Source: Pseudomonas sp. IPO3778
GTDB taxonomy: Bacteria > Pseudomonadota > Gammaproteobacteria > Pseudomonadales > Pseudomonadaceae
DNA length: 56,339 bases
Direction: 5' to 3'
Assembly (NCBI RefSeq): GCF_013386825.1
Contig: NZ_JACARC010000046.1
Coordinates: 1 to 56,339 of the forward strand
The translations under genes were made by a program, and so were the position numbers. The notes under the pieces were generated by a model, which saw nothing but the letters and a program-made list of their open reading frames with translations, was not told where the DNA came from and searched no databases. Positions 32,853-40,699 of this stretch are shown one piece after another (the first letter of the stretch is position 1; each line of letters opens with the position of its first letter).

Positions 32853-33983
32853 ATGCGTAAACTTCTAGCTTTCACCCTCATCATGGCTCTGGTTGCCGCC
32901 GTTTCCGCCTATCTGGTCTGGACCCAGGAGCGCCCCGTGGGCCATTACCTGTCCGACCTGCGAATCAACCTCGCAGTCGACCAGGGCGTGCCCGCCGACC
33001 GCGGCAACCTGCTGGGCATCCAGCCGGAACTGTTCCCCGCCGACTACCAGAGCGTGGAACGCCTGCACCTGAAACTCGCGGCCTATCTGCAAAAGGCCCG
33101 GGACCAGGGCCTGATCAACGACAAGACCATCGTGGTGCTGCCGGAACATATCGGCACCTGGCTGATGGTCAGCGGCGAAAAGAACGAGCTGTATCAAGCC
33201 ACCAATCTCAAGGAGGCGATGAACTGGTTGTCGGCGAGCAACCCGTTGCTGTTCCTGCGGGCGTTGATCAGCGCCAAGGGCAATGACCGCCTCGACGACG
33301 CCTACCTGCGCATGAAGGCCCCGGCCATGGCCCGCGACTATCAGGTGCTGTTCGGCGGCCTGGCCAAGGAGTTCGGCGTGACCCTGGTGGCCGGCTCCAT
33401 TGCCCTGCCCAACCCGAGCATCAGCCAGGGCCAACTGCAGATCGGCCATGGCGCGCTGTACAACACCAGCGTGGTCTTCGACCGCGATGGCTTGCCGGTG
33501 GGCCAGCCGCAACGCCAGCTGTACCCGATTTTCGACGAGCGCGGCTTTATCGAACCCGGCGACGAAAACACCGTCAGCGTGGTCGACACCCCGGCCGGGC
33601 GCCTGGGCATCCTGATCGGCAGCGACAGCTGGTACCCCGACAACTACCGCAAGCTCAATGAGCAAGGCGCGCAGTTGGTGGCGGTGCCGGCCTTCGTGAT
33701 TGGCCGCGAGACCTGGGACAAGCCGTGGCGCGGCTTCAAAAGCGTGTCGACGCCACCGGAGATCAGCCTCAAGCCCGAAGAACTCAGCGAAGGCGAAGCC
33801 TGGCACCGCCTGACCCTGATCAGCCAACAACCCATCAGCCAGGCGACTGCCGGCATGAGCGTGTTCCTGCGCGGGCAGTTCTTTGACATGAGCGGCGCCG
33901 GGCAAAGCTTCCTCAGCAGCAACGGCCAGGTGTTCGCCGACGGCAATGCCCGTGGCGCCCGTCTGCTGAACGTGTGGCTGTAA
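32853..33983 (+). CDS. Membrane-anchored nitrilase-fold protein lacking the catalytic Cys and Lys
   Basis: A 376-residue carbon-nitrogen hydrolase-fold protein with an N-terminal signal anchor (LLAFTLIMALVAAVSAYLVW). The family's Glu is kept (LPEHIGTW, Glu98). Where active members have a YRKxHL lysine, this one has QRQLYPI (Gln222). Where they have ICYD, it has IGSD (Gly256 in place of the nucleophile cysteine). The flanking GxLGILI and SWYPDNYR match the family, so the alignment is not in doubt. It is likely a binding or regulatory pseudoenzyme, or uses different chemistry. It is followed after 4 bp by an AraC regulator gene, so the two are co-expressed. Confidence 0.85.
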   Translation: MRKLLAFTLIMALVAAVSAYLVWTQERPVGHYLSDLRINLAVDQGVPADRGNLLGIQPELFPADYQSVERLHLKLAAYLQKARDQGLINDKTIVVLPEHIGTWLMVSGEKNELYQATNLKEAMNWLSASNPLLFLRALISAKGNDRLDDAYLRMKAPAMARDYQVLFGGLAKEFGVTLVAGSIALPNPSISQGQLQIGHGALYNTSVVFDRDGLPVGQPQRQLYPIFDERGFIEPGDENTVSVVDTPAGRLGILIGSDSWYPDNYRKLNEQGAQLVAVPAFVIGRETWDKPWRGFKSVSTPPEISLKPEELSEGEAWHRLTLISQQPISQATAGMSVFLRGQFFDMSGAGQSFLSSNGQVFADGNARGARLLNVWL

Positions 33984-33987
33984 GACG

Positions 33988-35022
33988 ATGAAGCCGGTGC
34001 GGCTGGGGGATTTATCGGTGGGCTTTGTCCACACCCTGGCCGATGCCATCCACAGCCATGGCCTGGACCCGCAACCGCTGCTGCTGCAATACGGCCTGGA
34101 CCCGGCGCGCCTGGCCGAGGCCGGCGCCCGCTTGTCGATCCCGCGCTACATGCGCTTGGGCCACGCTGCCATCCAGCTCACCGGCGACCCCGGCCTGGGC
34201 CTGCGCATGGGCCAGCTCAGCCGCTTGAGCCAGGCGGGCCTCGCCGGTGTTACCGCGGCCCAGGCGCCCACCGTGCGCGAAGCGGCCCGCACCCTGACGC
34301 GCTTCGAAGCCTTGTACGGCGCCAACTATCGCGGCCAGTCTAGCTTTCACGAGGACGCGGACGGCGCCTGGCTGCGCTTCTATTCCATCAGCCCCTACAA
34401 CGCCTACAACCGTTTTGTGGTGGACTCGATCATCGCCGGCTGGCTGCACCAATTGTCGAGCCTGAGCCTGCAACCGGTGCAGGCGCAACGTATCGAAATC
34501 GAGTTCCAGGCCCCCGACTACAGCGAGCGCTACAGCGTGCTGGGGGACTGCCCGATCCAGTTTGGCGCCGAGCACAATCAGCTGCGCCTGAGCCAGCAGA
34601 CCCTGGCGCTGCGCAACCCGGAACATTGCCCGAGTACCTGGCAATTACTGGTGCAGTTGTGTGAACGGGAATTGGAGCAGTTGACGCGCACCCGCAGCCT
34701 GCGCGAGCGCATTACCCGGTTGCTCGGGCCGATGCTCAATGGTGGCCGGGAACCCGACCTGGAAGAAGTGGCGGCACGTCTGAAACTGCCGACCTGGACC
34801 TTGCGGCGCAAGCTGGCGGAAGAAGGGACGCAGTTCCGGGCGATTCTCAACGACACTCGCCGCGACCTGGCCATGACTTACATTCGCGATACCGAACTGG
34901 CGTTCGGTGAAATTGCCTATTTGCTCGGTTTTGCGTCAGCGGAAGCCTTTCAACGGGCCTTCAAGCGCTGGAACAGCCAGACCCCAGGGGAATTTCGCCG
35001 CAGTCAGCGGCATTCCGCCTGA
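33988..35022 (+). CDS. AraC-family regulator with arabinose-binding-type N-terminal domain
   Basis: A 344-residue AraC regulator. Residues about 20-210 form the ligand domain found in OruR-type regulators of pseudomonads. The C-terminal 100 residues carry two helix-turn-helix motifs (LEEVAARLKLPTWTLRRKLAEEGTQF and FGEIAYLLGFASAEAFQRAFKRWNSQTPGEFR). It lies 4 bp downstream of the nitrilase-like gene and on the opposite strand from fadH, so control of fatty-acid-related genes is a reasonable guess. The family is certain and the target is not. Confidence 0.92.
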   Translation: MKPVRLGDLSVGFVHTLADAIHSHGLDPQPLLLQYGLDPARLAEAGARLSIPRYMRLGHAAIQLTGDPGLGLRMGQLSRLSQAGLAGVTAAQAPTVREAARTLTRFEALYGANYRGQSSFHEDADGAWLRFYSISPYNAYNRFVVDSIIAGWLHQLSSLSLQPVQAQRIEIEFQAPDYSERYSVLGDCPIQFGAEHNQLRLSQQTLALRNPEHCPSTWQLLVQLCERELEQLTRTRSLRERITRLLGPMLNGGREPDLEEVAARLKLPTWTLRRKLAEEGTQFRAILNDTRRDLAMTYIRDTELAFGEIAYLLGFASAEAFQRAFKRWNSQTPGEFRRSQRHSA

Positions 35023-35030
35023 CGTCTGTC

Positions 35031-35117
35031 TTACAGCTCGGTGGCATCATCGGCCGGATCCAGCGGATCCAGTTCAAAGGCGTGGTACTCGAGCAGTTCT
35101 TCCTGGTAATCGTCCAT
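35031..35117 (-). CDS. Candidate 28-residue highly acidic small protein
   Basis: An open frame of 28 codons beginning MDDYQEELLEYHAFELDPL and ending DDATEL. It has an exact AAGGAG six bases before the ATG on the minus strand and a TAA stop. Eleven residues are Asp or Glu and none is Lys or Arg, an unlikely composition for random reading of GC-rich DNA. It is convergent with the AraC gene, and its stop is 9 bp past that gene's stop. No signal peptide or known peptide-precursor motif is visible. It might be a small regulatory or antitoxin-like peptide, but no family was recognised. Confidence 0.6.
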   Translation of the reverse strand: MDDYQEELLEYHAFELDPLDPADDATEL

Positions 35118-35270
35118 TGTTGACTCCTTGTTTTATGAAAAGGGGTTGCTTAATGACCTGCACAACCAGCCTAAAGTGCCGTCATGACGAAAAAATGTCC
35201 GGGGCATGACGTTCCTGCACTTCAAGATTAAACGTAGCAGTGTTGGGCGGATTTAGCCGAAGGAATTTTA

Positions 35271-35299
35271 GATGCAATTGCAATCATTGCAATTGCAAT
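35271..35299. promoter_or_regulatory. Tandem TGCAATTGCA operator upstream of the E1-like gene
   Basis: TGCAATTGCAATCA occurs twice with a 15-bp period, and ATTGCAATTGCAAT at 35286-35299 is a perfect palindrome. It lies 24-52 bp before the gene at 35323. The same TTGCAATTGCAA core forms the centre of the palindrome at 37023-37046 between marR and the full-length E1 gene, so one MarR protein probably binds both. Confidence 0.6.
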
Positions 35300-35322
35300 C
35301 ACGCACCACATTCCATTAGGGT

Positions 35323-36342
35323 ATGAGCACCCGTAGCCAAGCGACCCTGCTCATGACTGCCAGCACCGAACGCGCTGCACTGATCTGTATCGACGCCCTG
35401 AACGCAGTGCAGCAGCCCCGCTGCTCGCCCCTGTCCAGCGTGATGACCATGGCCAACACCCTGGAGTCCAGCCGACAGGCGTGGGTGATTCGCGGCCAGT
35501 CGCGCGCTCGCCGTGCGGTGAGCTGGCCCGCCTGGTTTGCGCGCAATACCGGGGAAAAGCCCCTGTTGTACCTGCACACGGCGGCTTCATCGGCGCAGTT
35601 GCGGGCGTTGTCCAGCGAGGTCCGCCAGCGGGCCATCTTGTGCAACGACAGCAAAAGCCGCGCCTCACCTTCGCTGCCCTTGTGGCTGGCGAGCAATCCC
35701 CTCTGTACGCCGTATGACCCGGCCTCCGGCGAGGAAGCCCGGGCGATTGTGCTGGCGGGATTGCAGGCGCTGTATGTCGAGGGCCAGCCGGGCTTTTACT
35801 ACCTGGCGCTGCATGATCAAAACGACGGGCCGGGGCTCAGCCCGCTGGACCGTGAAGATGCGCTCAAAGGCATGTACCGGGTACGGCGCGCGTACACCAG
35901 CGAATTGCGCGTGCACCTGCTGGGCGCGGGTCGGGCGTTTGACGAGGTGGTGCACGCAGCACAACTGCTCGAAACCGATTGGAAGGTCGAGGTGCAGCTG
36001 TGGAGCTGCCCCAGCTACACACGCCTGGCCCGTGAGGCGCAGGCAGCCCAGCGCTGGAATCGGCTGCACCCTTTGCTAGCGAAGCGCAGCTGCCATCTAA
36101 GGCAGTGCCTGGCCGGGGCTGGCACGCCGGTGATCGCGGTCACGGGCTATCCGCAGCCGATTGTTGATCAATTGGCGGGGCACGTGGATGGGCGGTTTGT
36201 GGCATTGGGTGCAGGCTCGGTGGAGGCGTCAGCACCGAGTCGTTACTGGATTGCCACGCTGGCGTTGAAGGCACTGGCGGATGACGGCCGCATCGATGCA
36301 GAACAGGTCGAGACCGCCCTGCATCGGTATCACCTGAAATGA
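35323..36342 (+). CDS. Orphan protein resembling only the C-terminal part of homodimeric pyruvate dehydrogenase E1
   Basis: A 339-residue protein whose residues about 129-337 align with residues about 658-878 of the E1 at 37104-39773. Shared segments include YDP near 131, ALYVEGQPGFYYLALHDQN against RMYVEQEDIYYYITLLNEN, LKGMYR, ERWNLLHPE-like QRWNRLHPL, RFVALG and ALKALADD. The thiamine-diphosphate domain (GDG...NCN) is absent. The first 125 residues match nothing I recognise. The intact frame and operator make a decayed pseudogene less likely than a maintained partial paralogue, but both remain possible. The ATG at 35323 has only a weak, very close AGGG; another ATG is at 35353. Confidence 0.72.
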   Translation: MSTRSQATLLMTASTERAALICIDALNAVQQPRCSPLSSVMTMANTLESSRQAWVIRGQSRARRAVSWPAWFARNTGEKPLLYLHTAASSAQLRALSSEVRQRAILCNDSKSRASPSLPLWLASNPLCTPYDPASGEEARAIVLAGLQALYVEGQPGFYYLALHDQNDGPGLSPLDREDALKGMYRVRRAYTSELRVHLLGAGRAFDEVVHAAQLLETDWKVEVQLWSCPSYTRLAREAQAAQRWNRLHPLLAKRSCHLRQCLAGAGTPVIAVTGYPQPIVDQLAGHVDGRFVALGAGSVEASAPSRYWIATLALKALADDGRIDAEQVETALHRYHLK

Positions 36343-36368
36343 CGATCTGTGATCCATCACACATCAAA

Positions 36369-36458
36369 TGTGGGAGCGGGCTTGCTCGCGAATACGGTGT
36401 GTCAGTCGCTGGACAGGTTGACTGATCCACCGCTTTCGCGAGCAAGCCCGCTCCCACA
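36369..36458. repeat. REPIN between the E1-like gene and marR
   Basis: REP core GGGAGCGGGCTTGCTCGCG at 36369-36392 and its inverted copy at 36435-36458, in the gap between convergent genes. The spacer begins with the same ACGGTGTGTCAGTC string as the spacer of the REPIN at 22227-22315 (GCGGTGTGTCAGTC), showing common descent of whole REPINs. Confidence 0.9.
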
Positions 36459-36487
36459 CTGGATCTGCGTCGCCTGGAGTGGTTGCT

Positions 36488-36958
36488 TCAGGGTTTACGC
36501 CGCGCCCGGGTCTGCACGCCCGCCTCCATCGCCAACCCCGCGGTGCGCTCCAGCGCCTCGGCAAAGCCCCGGCGCTGCTCGCTGTCGAGCTGGGACAAAA
36601 ACAATTCATCCACGCTGCTTTCGTAGATTTTCCACATTTTTTTACGCAACACCCGGCCCTCTTCGGTGATCGAGACAAAAGCGGCCCGCCCGTCACCGTC
36701 AGAGCGTGAACGCACCACCAGGCCGTCCTTTTCCAGGCGGTCCACCAGGCGCGTCAGGTTGTAGCGCTCGATGGCCAGCACATCGGCCAGCTCGTGCATG
36801 CGCCGGGTGCCATCGGGGCCGCTTTCCAGGCCCCACAAGGCGTCGTACCAGGCGTAAGGCGGCAACCCGGCATCGGCCAGGCGCCGTTCGATTTCACGGA
36901 TGACCGTCCTGTGGGCCCGAACAAAACGGAACCAGACATCAGGCTCTTTCGACGACAT
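36488..36958 (-). CDS. MarR-family transcriptional regulator
   Basis: A 156-residue winged-helix regulator of the MarR family with the motif RRMHELADVLAIERYNLTRLVDRLEKDGLVVRSRSDGDGRAAFVSITEEG covering the recognition helix and the beta wing. The ATG at 36958 (MSSKEPDVW) is preferred over an in-frame TTG at 36982. It is divergent from the E1 gene, with a perfect 24-bp palindrome between them, so it should repress both itself and that gene. Many MarR proteins respond to small organic acids or aldehydes; the ligand here is unknown. Confidence 0.9.
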   Translation of the reverse strand: MSSKEPDVWFRFVRAHRTVIREIERRLADAGLPPYAWYDALWGLESGPDGTRRMHELADVLAIERYNLTRLVDRLEKDGLVVRSRSDGDGRAAFVSITEEGRVLRKKMWKIYESSVDELFLSQLDSEQRRGFAEALERTAGLAMEAGVQTRARRKP

Positions 36959-37022
36959 GCAACACCATCCGGGGAATTTCAAGAAGGTTGCAATAGTAGC
37001 TCATCCCGCGCTAGATTCAGCC

Positions 37023-37046
37023 ATGTAGTTGCAATTGCAACTACAT
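37023..37046. promoter_or_regulatory. Perfect 24-bp palindrome between marR and the E1 gene
   Basis: ATGTAGTTGCAA is followed immediately by its own reverse complement, giving a 24-bp palindrome that fits a MarR dimer. A related half site, TTGCAATAGTAG, lies nearby at about 36988-36999. The core TTGCAATTGCAA recurs upstream of the gene at 35323. Confidence 0.78.
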
Positions 37047-37103
37047 TCGCAAAGCTCCCACAAGGAGCCCACACGCTGAAATCCGTCCACCCTGGAGCCT
37101 GAC

Positions 37104-39773
37104 ATGACCCCGAACACTGCAGTACGCCTCGACGACGACCCACAGGAAACCCGCGAATGGCTGGAGTCCATCGAATCGGTGTTGTCCACCGAAGGCCGCC
37201 CGCGTGCGCATTACCTGATCGATCAGTTGCTGGATTTCGACGTGGCGCGGCATGGCGACTTCTACGGGCGGGTGACCACGCCTTACGTCAACACCATCCC
37301 GGTGGACCGTCAGTTGCCCTACCCCGGCAACCTGGCCACCGAGCGCCGGCTGAATGCGTTTATCCGCTGGAACGCCATGGCCATGGTATTGCGTGCCGGT
37401 AAACATTCCGGCGTGGGTGGGCATATCGCGACCTATGCGTCGGCTGCAGTGTTGTATGACGTAGGCTTCGACCACTTCTTCCGTGGCCGCACCGACAGCT
37501 TCGACGGCGACCTGGTGTACATCCAGGGCCACTCGGCGCCGGGCATCTATGGCCGTGCGTACCTCGAAGGCCGGATCAGCGAGGCGCAGCTGGACAATTT
37601 CCGTCGGGAAGCCGGTGGCGACGGTTTGTCGTCCTATCCGCATCCACGGCTGATGCCGGACTTCTGGCAATTTCCTACGGTGTCCATGGGCCTCGGGCCG
37701 ATCACCGCCGCGTACCAGGCGCGCTTTATGCGCTACCTGGAATTCCGCGCCCTCAAGCAGCACCAGGGCCGCAAGGTATGGGCGTTTCTCGGCGATGGCG
37801 AGATGGACCAGCCGGAATCCCTGGCGGCCATTTCCCTGGCCGGGCGCGAGAAACTCGACAACCTGATCTTCGTGGTCAACTGCAACCTGCAGCGCCTGGA
37901 CGGCCCGGTGCGCGGCAATGCCAAGGTGATCCAGGAATTCGAAAGCCTGTACCGCGCCGCCGGCTGGAACGTGATCAAAGTGATCTGGGGCGGTGGCTGG
38001 GATGCGCTGCTGGAAAAGGACAACAGCGGTTTGCTGCGCCAACGCATGATGGAGTGCGTGGACGGCGACTATCAGAATTACAAGTCGCAAAACGGTGCCT
38101 ACGTGCGGGAACACTTCTTCGGCAAGTACCCGGAGTTGCTGGCGCTGGTGGCAGATATGTCCGACGACGATATCTGGAAACTCTCACGGGGTGGCCATGA
38201 CCCCGACAAGGTCTACAACGCCTATGCCGCCGCCGTGCGCCACAGCGGGCAACCGACGGTGATCCTGGCGAAAACCGTCAAGGGCTTCGGCATGGGCGAA
38301 GCCGGCGAAGGCCAGAACATCAACCACCAGCTGAAAAAGATGGGCGCCGAGGCCGTGAAAGCCTTTCGCGATCGCTTCGGGCTGGACGTGGCCGACGATC
38401 AACTCGCCGAGATCCCCTATCTCAAACCCACCACCGACAGCGAGGAAGCCCGCTATTTCGCCGCCCGCCGTCAATCATTGGGCGGTTACGTACCGGCTCG
38501 CCATAGCGCGGTCGAGTCGTTGAAGATCCCGGCGCTGGAAGCCTTTTCCACCCAGCTCAAGGACACCGGCGAGCGCTCGATTTCCACCACCATGGCCTTT
38601 GTGCGCATCCTCGGCACCCTGCTGAAGGACCCGAACCTGGGCAAACTGATCGTGCCCATCGTGCCCGACGAATCCCGCACCTTCGGCATGGAAAGCCTGT
38701 TCCGCCAGATCGGCATTCACTCCGCTGTCGGCCAGCTCTACACCCCACAAGATGCGGGCCAGCTTTCCTACTACAAGGAAAGCAAGGACGGGCAGATCAT
38801 GCAGGAAGGCCTGAATGAGTCCGGTGCCATTTCTTCATGGATCGCGGCGAGTACGTCCTACGCCAACCACGGTTTGATGACGGTGCCGTTCTACATCTTC
38901 TATTCGATGTTCGGCTTCCAGCGGGTCGGCGACCTGGCCTGGGCTGCGGGTGATGCGCGGGCGCGGGGTTTCCTGCTGGGGGCCACCGCCGGGCGCACGA
39001 CGTTGATGGGCGAAGGCTTGCAACATGACGATGGCCACAGCCATGTGCTGTCATCAGTGATTCCGTGCTGCATTTCCTATGACCCGACCTTTGCCTTCGA
39101 ACTGGCGGTGATCATTCGCGAAGGCATGCGCCGGATGTACGTCGAGCAAGAGGACATTTACTACTACATCACCCTGCTCAACGAAAACTACCCGCACCCG
39201 GCAATGCCCGAGGGCGTCGAGGACGGGATTCTGAAAGGCATGTATCGGTTGAAGGCGGCTGAAGACACCGCGCAACCACGGGTACAACTGATGGGCAGCG
39301 GTTCGATTCTGCGGGAGGTCATCGCCGCGGCGGACTTGTTGCGGGATGACTTTGCCGTGGCCAGCGACGTGTGGAGCGTCACCAGCCTGACCGAGCTGCG
39401 CCGTGAAGGCCATGCCGTGGAGCGCTGGAACCTGCTGCACCCGGAAAGCGAACCCCGTACCAGCTATGTAGAGCAGTGCCTTGAGGGCCAGGCCGGGCCT
39501 GTGGTGGTCGCCACCGACTACATGAAGATCTTTGCCGACCAGATCCGCCCGTTCGTGCCGGGCCGGCGCTTTGTGGCACTGGGCACCGATGGCTTCGGGC
39601 AATCGGATACCCGGGAAACCTTGCGCGAGTTCTTCGAGGTGGACCGTTACTTCATCGCACTGGCGGCCCTGAAGGCGCTGGCGGATGACGAGCTGATCAG
39701 CCGCGCCAAGGTGAGCGAGGCAATCAGTCGCTACGGGATCAACGTCGACAAGGCCAACCCCGTAGCGGTGTAG
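37104..39773 (+). CDS. Homodimeric pyruvate dehydrogenase-type E1 (AceE paralogue, MdeB-like)
   Basis: An 889-residue thiamine-diphosphate enzyme of the homodimeric E1 family, full length compared with AceE. The cofactor motif is GDGEMDQPES at 230-239 with Asn260 in VVNCN. The middle domain has SIAQAGP-equivalent GMESLFRQIGIHSAVGQLYTPQD, and the C-terminal domain contains YITLLNENY and GTDGFGQSDTR. No E2 or E3 genes are adjacent, unlike aceEF. In P. putida a similar E1 (MdeB) handles 2-oxobutyrate from methionine breakdown. Control by MarR rather than constitutive expression suggests an inducible 2-oxo-acid dehydrogenase. GGAG precedes the ATG. The stop codon touches that of the convergent DUF2242 gene. 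Confidence 0.92.
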   Translation: MTPNTAVRLDDDPQETREWLESIESVLSTEGRPRAHYLIDQLLDFDVARHGDFYGRVTTPYVNTIPVDRQLPYPGNLATERRLNAFIRWNAMAMVLRAGKHSGVGGHIATYASAAVLYDVGFDHFFRGRTDSFDGDLVYIQGHSAPGIYGRAYLEGRISEAQLDNFRREAGGDGLSSYPHPRLMPDFWQFPTVSMGLGPITAAYQARFMRYLEFRALKQHQGRKVWAFLGDGEMDQPESLAAISLAGREKLDNLIFVVNCNLQRLDGPVRGNAKVIQEFESLYRAAGWNVIKVIWGGGWDALLEKDNSGLLRQRMMECVDGDYQNYKSQNGAYVREHFFGKYPELLALVADMSDDDIWKLSRGGHDPDKVYNAYAAAVRHSGQPTVILAKTVKGFGMGEAGEGQNINHQLKKMGAEAVKAFRDRFGLDVADDQLAEIPYLKPTTDSEEARYFAARRQSLGGYVPARHSAVESLKIPALEAFSTQLKDTGERSISTTMAFVRILGTLLKDPNLGKLIVPIVPDESRTFGMESLFRQIGIHSAVGQLYTPQDAGQLSYYKESKDGQIMQEGLNESGAISSWIAASTSYANHGLMTVPFYIFYSMFGFQRVGDLAWAAGDARARGFLLGATAGRTTLMGEGLQHDDGHSHVLSSVIPCCISYDPTFAFELAVIIREGMRRMYVEQEDIYYYITLLNENYPHPAMPEGVEDGILKGMYRLKAAEDTAQPRVQLMGSGSILREVIAAADLLRDDFAVASDVWSVTSLTELRREGHAVERWNLLHPESEPRTSYVEQCLEGQAGPVVVATDYMKIFADQIRPFVPGRRFVALGTDGFGQSDTRETLREFFEVDRYFIALAALKALADDELISRAKVSEAISRYGINVDKANPVAV

Positions 39774-40610
39774 TTACTGCGCAGGCGTCGGCAGAGGCGG
39801 AATCGCTTCGGTCGGCGCCGGCAGCGCCGGGTTGGTGGCCTCCGGCGCCGGGGTTGGGGCCGGGGTTTCCTTGGGCGCAATCGGCGCAGGTTCTGCCGGC
39901 GGTACAACCGGCTCCGATGCCGCCGGCGTAACCGCCGGTGTCACTGGGGCTGCCGGTGTGGCGGGCAGGTCTTTTGGCGCTTCTTTAGGCGCCTCAACCT
40001 TATCGGCCGCCGGAGCCGCCTTCGGTTCCGGGATGCCCAGGTCAGCCTTGGGTTTTTCCGGAATATGCGCAGCCTTTTTCACTTCCTGGGGCAAGAAAAC
40101 ATCCACCAGCGCGAAATAACGCTCATAGAATTTCGGCGCAGACACCGTCTCGCTGGCCACCTTGACCATCGAATCGTCGGTGGAGCCAATCGGCATCGAC
40201 ACCGAGCCCAACACCCCCACGCCCAAACTGGCGGAGTTGTTGACCTTTTTCAGCGCATAGCGGTCCTGCAGGGCGTTGGCGAACATCGTTGAGTGATGAT
40301 CACCACTGCCATCGTCGGCACACACCACGTTGAAACTGATTTGCAGGTGAGTCTCGCCGGTCTGCTGGAAACTCTTGTTACCCACCACCAGCTTCGGATC
40401 GCTGCTGGTGATGATGTAACCCTGGCTCAGCAGCGCACGCCGCGCCGCTTCGCAGGCCGCGGTGTCGCTGACCGGGTAATCACGGGAAAACGTACCGGAG
40501 TCGTCGAAATTCTCATGTTCATATATAGCGGTCTTGGGTGACGAGCAGCCCGCAGCGCCCGCCAGCACCAGCGCCACCCCGAGGCTACGCAAGTGAAATG
40601 ATGTCGACAT
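39774..40610 (-). CDS. DUF2242 lipoprotein with proline/alanine-rich tail
   Basis: A 278-residue predicted lipoprotein. The lipobox is VLAGAAGC, with acylated Cys at residue 22. Residues about 35-180 form the DUF2242 domain (SDTAACEAARRALLSQGYIITSSDPKLVVGNKSFQQ). After KKAAHIPEKPKADLGIPEP, roughly the last 95 residues are low-complexity proline, alanine, glutamate and threonine repeats, probably extended across the periplasm. The function is unknown. Confidence 0.85.
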   Translation of the reverse strand: MSTSFHLRSLGVALVLAGAAGCSSPKTAIYEHENFDDSGTFSRDYPVSDTAACEAARRALLSQGYIITSSDPKLVVGNKSFQQTGETHLQISFNVVCADDGSGDHHSTMFANALQDRYALKKVNNSASLGVGVLGSVSMPIGSTDDSMVKVASETVSAPKFYERYFALVDVFLPQEVKKAAHIPEKPKADLGIPEPKAAPAADKVEAPKEAPKDLPATPAAPVTPAVTPAASEPVVPPAEPAPIAPKETPAPTPAPEATNPALPAPTEAIPPLPTPAQ

Positions 40611-40699
40611 TGAAAATCCTGAGGAAAACGGTCAGGGCGGTATTGTGCAACAGAACGTGGCCTTGGCGCGCGGATTCCTGTCGGTAAAACGTCACAGCC

